Assembly: GCA_021841795.1 (NCBI GenBank) | Contig: JAKCDN010000169.1 | Location: 1-6,816, forward strand | Direction: 5' to 3' | Length of the DNA: 6,816 nt | Origin: Acidobacteriota bacterium | GTDB lineage: Bacteria; Acidobacteriota; Terriglobia; Terriglobales; Acidobacteriaceae | Part shown: one piece after another, positions 6,002-6,816 of the stretch | Layout of the letters: each line of letters begins with the position of its first letter | Position numbering within the stretch: position 1 is the stretch's first letter | Program-made: the position numbers and the translations under genes | The notes under the pieces: model-generated | Seen by the model: only the letters and a program-made list of their open reading frames with translations | Told to the model about the DNA's origin: nothing | Databases searched by the model: none

Positions 6002-6026
6002 AGGCCGGAGCTTATCGCCCCGGCCT
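6002..6026 (-). terminator. Intrinsic terminator of the FecR-like gene
   Basis: On the minus strand AGGCCGGGGC, the loop GATAA and GCTCCGGCCT form a 10-bp stem with one G-U pair, running into TTTT (the last T of the stem plus 5999-6001). It begins 24 bp after the stop codon at 6051. The T run is short, so termination may be incomplete, but a promoter region follows directly. Confidence 0.75.
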
Positions 6027-6050
6027 CTGGTGCGGCGTGTTGAGCGGGGG

Positions 6051-6816
6051 TTACCGCCGGCCGCCGCCAAATCCACCACCGCCATGGAAGCCGCCCCCGC
6101 CGAAGCCACCGCCGTGGAAGCCGCCGCCACCGAAGCCACCGCCATGGAAGCTACTGCCACCCAGGCCACCATGGAAGCCATTGCCTGCCCTGACGCCCTG
6201 ATATCCGCCTCCGGGGTGTCCGTTACCCATGTAGGAGTGCCCGCTGACGCCGCGGCCGCCATAGTTGCCACGATTGCCATAGCCGCGGCCGCCGTAGTAG
6301 CCGCCACCGTAGTAGCCGCCACCGAAGCCCCAACCGCCGTAGAAGCCGCCCCAGGGATAGAATCCCCAACCGAACGGGCTGAAGAAGGGATCCATGCCGA
6401 GGTAGGTGTAGTCGAGCGAATAGGGATCCCAGTACCAGCCGGGGTTGAATCCCTGTTGGTCGGCGTATTCGCCGGCGATCTGGTTGTTGGCCTGGGCAAG
6501 GTACTGTGAGCGGAGGCGGCTCCAGTTGTACATGTCATCGCTGGTGGGGTGAGTATCAAACTCGTGCGACTTCTCGCGGGAGCCCAGCACCAGCGCAATC
6601 TCGTGGTTGCCCTTGACGGTCTCCCACTTGCCGGGAATGAGCTGCACTTCAGCCCGGCCGTCGAAGACCATGGCCTCGGGCTGAGTGGCATTGAACTCGT
6701 AGTAGCCGGTCTTCATCAGTTGCGTGGTGACGCCGGCGTCGATAATCTGCACCATATTCTGGGGGAGGATCTGATCCACTTCAATACCGGCCTGGCCTTT
6801 GTCGATTTCGACCTGT
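6051..6816 (-). CDS. FecR-domain-like protein with a glycine-rich tail (C-terminal part, 5' end outside the window)
   Basis: The frame is open from the right edge, so the N-terminus is missing; 254 residues plus stop are visible. An in-frame GTG at 6779 is not a start, because the reading frame continues through QVEIDKGQAGIE before it. Residues 1-80 contain alternating strands (VVQI-like, GYYEFNAT, MVFDGRAEVQL) resembling the end of a FecR-type beta domain, which in other systems sits in the periplasm or envelope. DMYNWSRLRSQYLAQAN (94-110) is a motif I associate with acidobacterial proteins of this kind. GWYWDPYSLDYTYLGMDPFF and GWGFYPWGG introduce a tail (about 145-254) made almost only of Gly, Tyr, Phe, His and Arg, with three GGGFGGGGFH-like decamers near the end. 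The protein is probably exported, but its signal peptide is not in view. Function is unknown; metal or surface binding by the His/aromatic-Gly tail is only a guess. Confidence 0.8.
   Translation of the reverse strand, partial: QVEIDKGQAGIEVDQILPQNMVQIIDAGVTTQLMKTGYYEFNATQPEAMVFDGRAEVQLIPGKWETVKGNHEIALVLGSREKSHEFDTHPTSDDMYNWSRLRSQYLAQANNQIAGEYADQQGFNPGWYWDPYSLDYTYLGMDPFFSPFGWGFYPWGGFYGGWGFGGGYYGGGYYGGRGYGNRGNYGGRGVSGHSYMGNGHPGGGYQGVRAGNGFHGGLGGSSFHGGGFGGGGFHGGGFGGGGFHGGGGFGGGRR
6081..6170. repeat. Three 30-bp tandem repeats in the glycine-rich tail
   Basis: Copies at 6081-6110, 6111-6140 and 6141-6170 each begin GCCRTGGAAG; the first two are close matches and the third has drifted in its second half. 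A shortened fourth copy starts at 6171. On the minus strand each encodes about ten residues of the FHGGGFGGGG type. Being a multiple of three, copy-number change would keep the frame. Confidence 0.85.
6294..6323. repeat. Two exact 15-bp tandem repeats (GGYYG coding)
   Basis: GTAGTAGCCGCCACC occurs twice back to back (6294-6308 and 6309-6323) inside the FecR-like gene. On the minus strand it encodes the repeated GGGYY unit upstream of the His-containing repeats. Confidence 0.85.

Larger units (their letters stand above)
5752..6050. other. 299-bp intergenic region between the aminotransferase and the FecR-like gene
   Basis: The left part (about 5752-5850) is the AT-rich promoter region of the aminotransferase-serA operon. 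The right part holds the terminator of the FecR-like gene. Between them (5850-6000) I see only short palindromes: CTCGATCGAG (5904-5913) and GCTCCGG / CCGGAGC (5925-5931 and 5948-5954, 16 bp apart). A short frame of 34 codons from an ATG at 5939 has no recognisable features and is not called. Confidence 0.6.

Noticed and set aside
5939..6043. Possible small ORF starting MALPERPQGAA
   Set aside because: Only 34 codons, no clear ribosome-binding site, and it runs through the terminator of the opposite-strand gene.

Overview
The window is GC-rich, tightly packed bacterial chromosome with no mobile element, CRISPR array or RNA gene that I can support. The best guess for the host is an Acidobacteriota species (Terriglobia / Acidobacteriaceae type). 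This rests on recalled family resemblance: the FecR-like protein with a YNWSRLRSQYLAQAN motif and a Gly/aromatic tail, the EF-P with a PGNLRA tip loop, and the style of the UDP-glucose dehydrogenase. It is an inference, not a database result.

Layout, left to right. (1) Bases 1-1664, minus strand: UDP-glucose 6-dehydrogenase (249-1664), followed downstream by the first 52 codons of an extended-SDR nucleotide-sugar enzyme (1-158) that leaves the window. Together they look like a UDP-glucuronate to UDP-xylose or related sugar module for envelope or exopolysaccharide. (2) Bases 1665-1851: a divergent promoter region. (3) Bases 1852-2412, plus strand: elongation factor P, ending in a strong intrinsic terminator (2436-2467). 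(4) Bases 2413-2640: a convergent gap with GC-rich palindromes. (5) Bases 2641-5751, minus strand: a probable serine-biosynthesis operon, transcribed as class V aminotransferase (4576-5751) then D-3-phosphoglycerate dehydrogenase (2641-4485). (6) Bases 5752-6050: a gap holding the operon's AT-rich promoter region and the terminator of the next gene. (7) Bases 6051-6816, minus strand: the 3' part of a FecR-domain-like protein with a long glycine-rich tail encoded by tandem DNA repeats.

The most unusual object is the serA gene. Its open reading frame begins about 79 codons before the normal SerA start, and those codons encode a complete XRE/Cro-type helix-turn-helix domain joined in frame to a full-length (about 535 aa) long-form SerA with a C-terminal ACT domain. 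A second in-frame ATG, with its own strong Shine-Dalgarno sequence and a 7-bp hairpin, sits exactly at the normal SerA start. A perfect 15-bp inverted repeat lies just upstream of the fused gene, in the 90-bp gap after the aminotransferase. This suggests, as a hypothesis, a serine enzyme that could also act as a serine-sensing DNA-binding autoregulator, possibly made in two forms. EF-P is also notable: it has Asn where E. coli has the modified Lys34.
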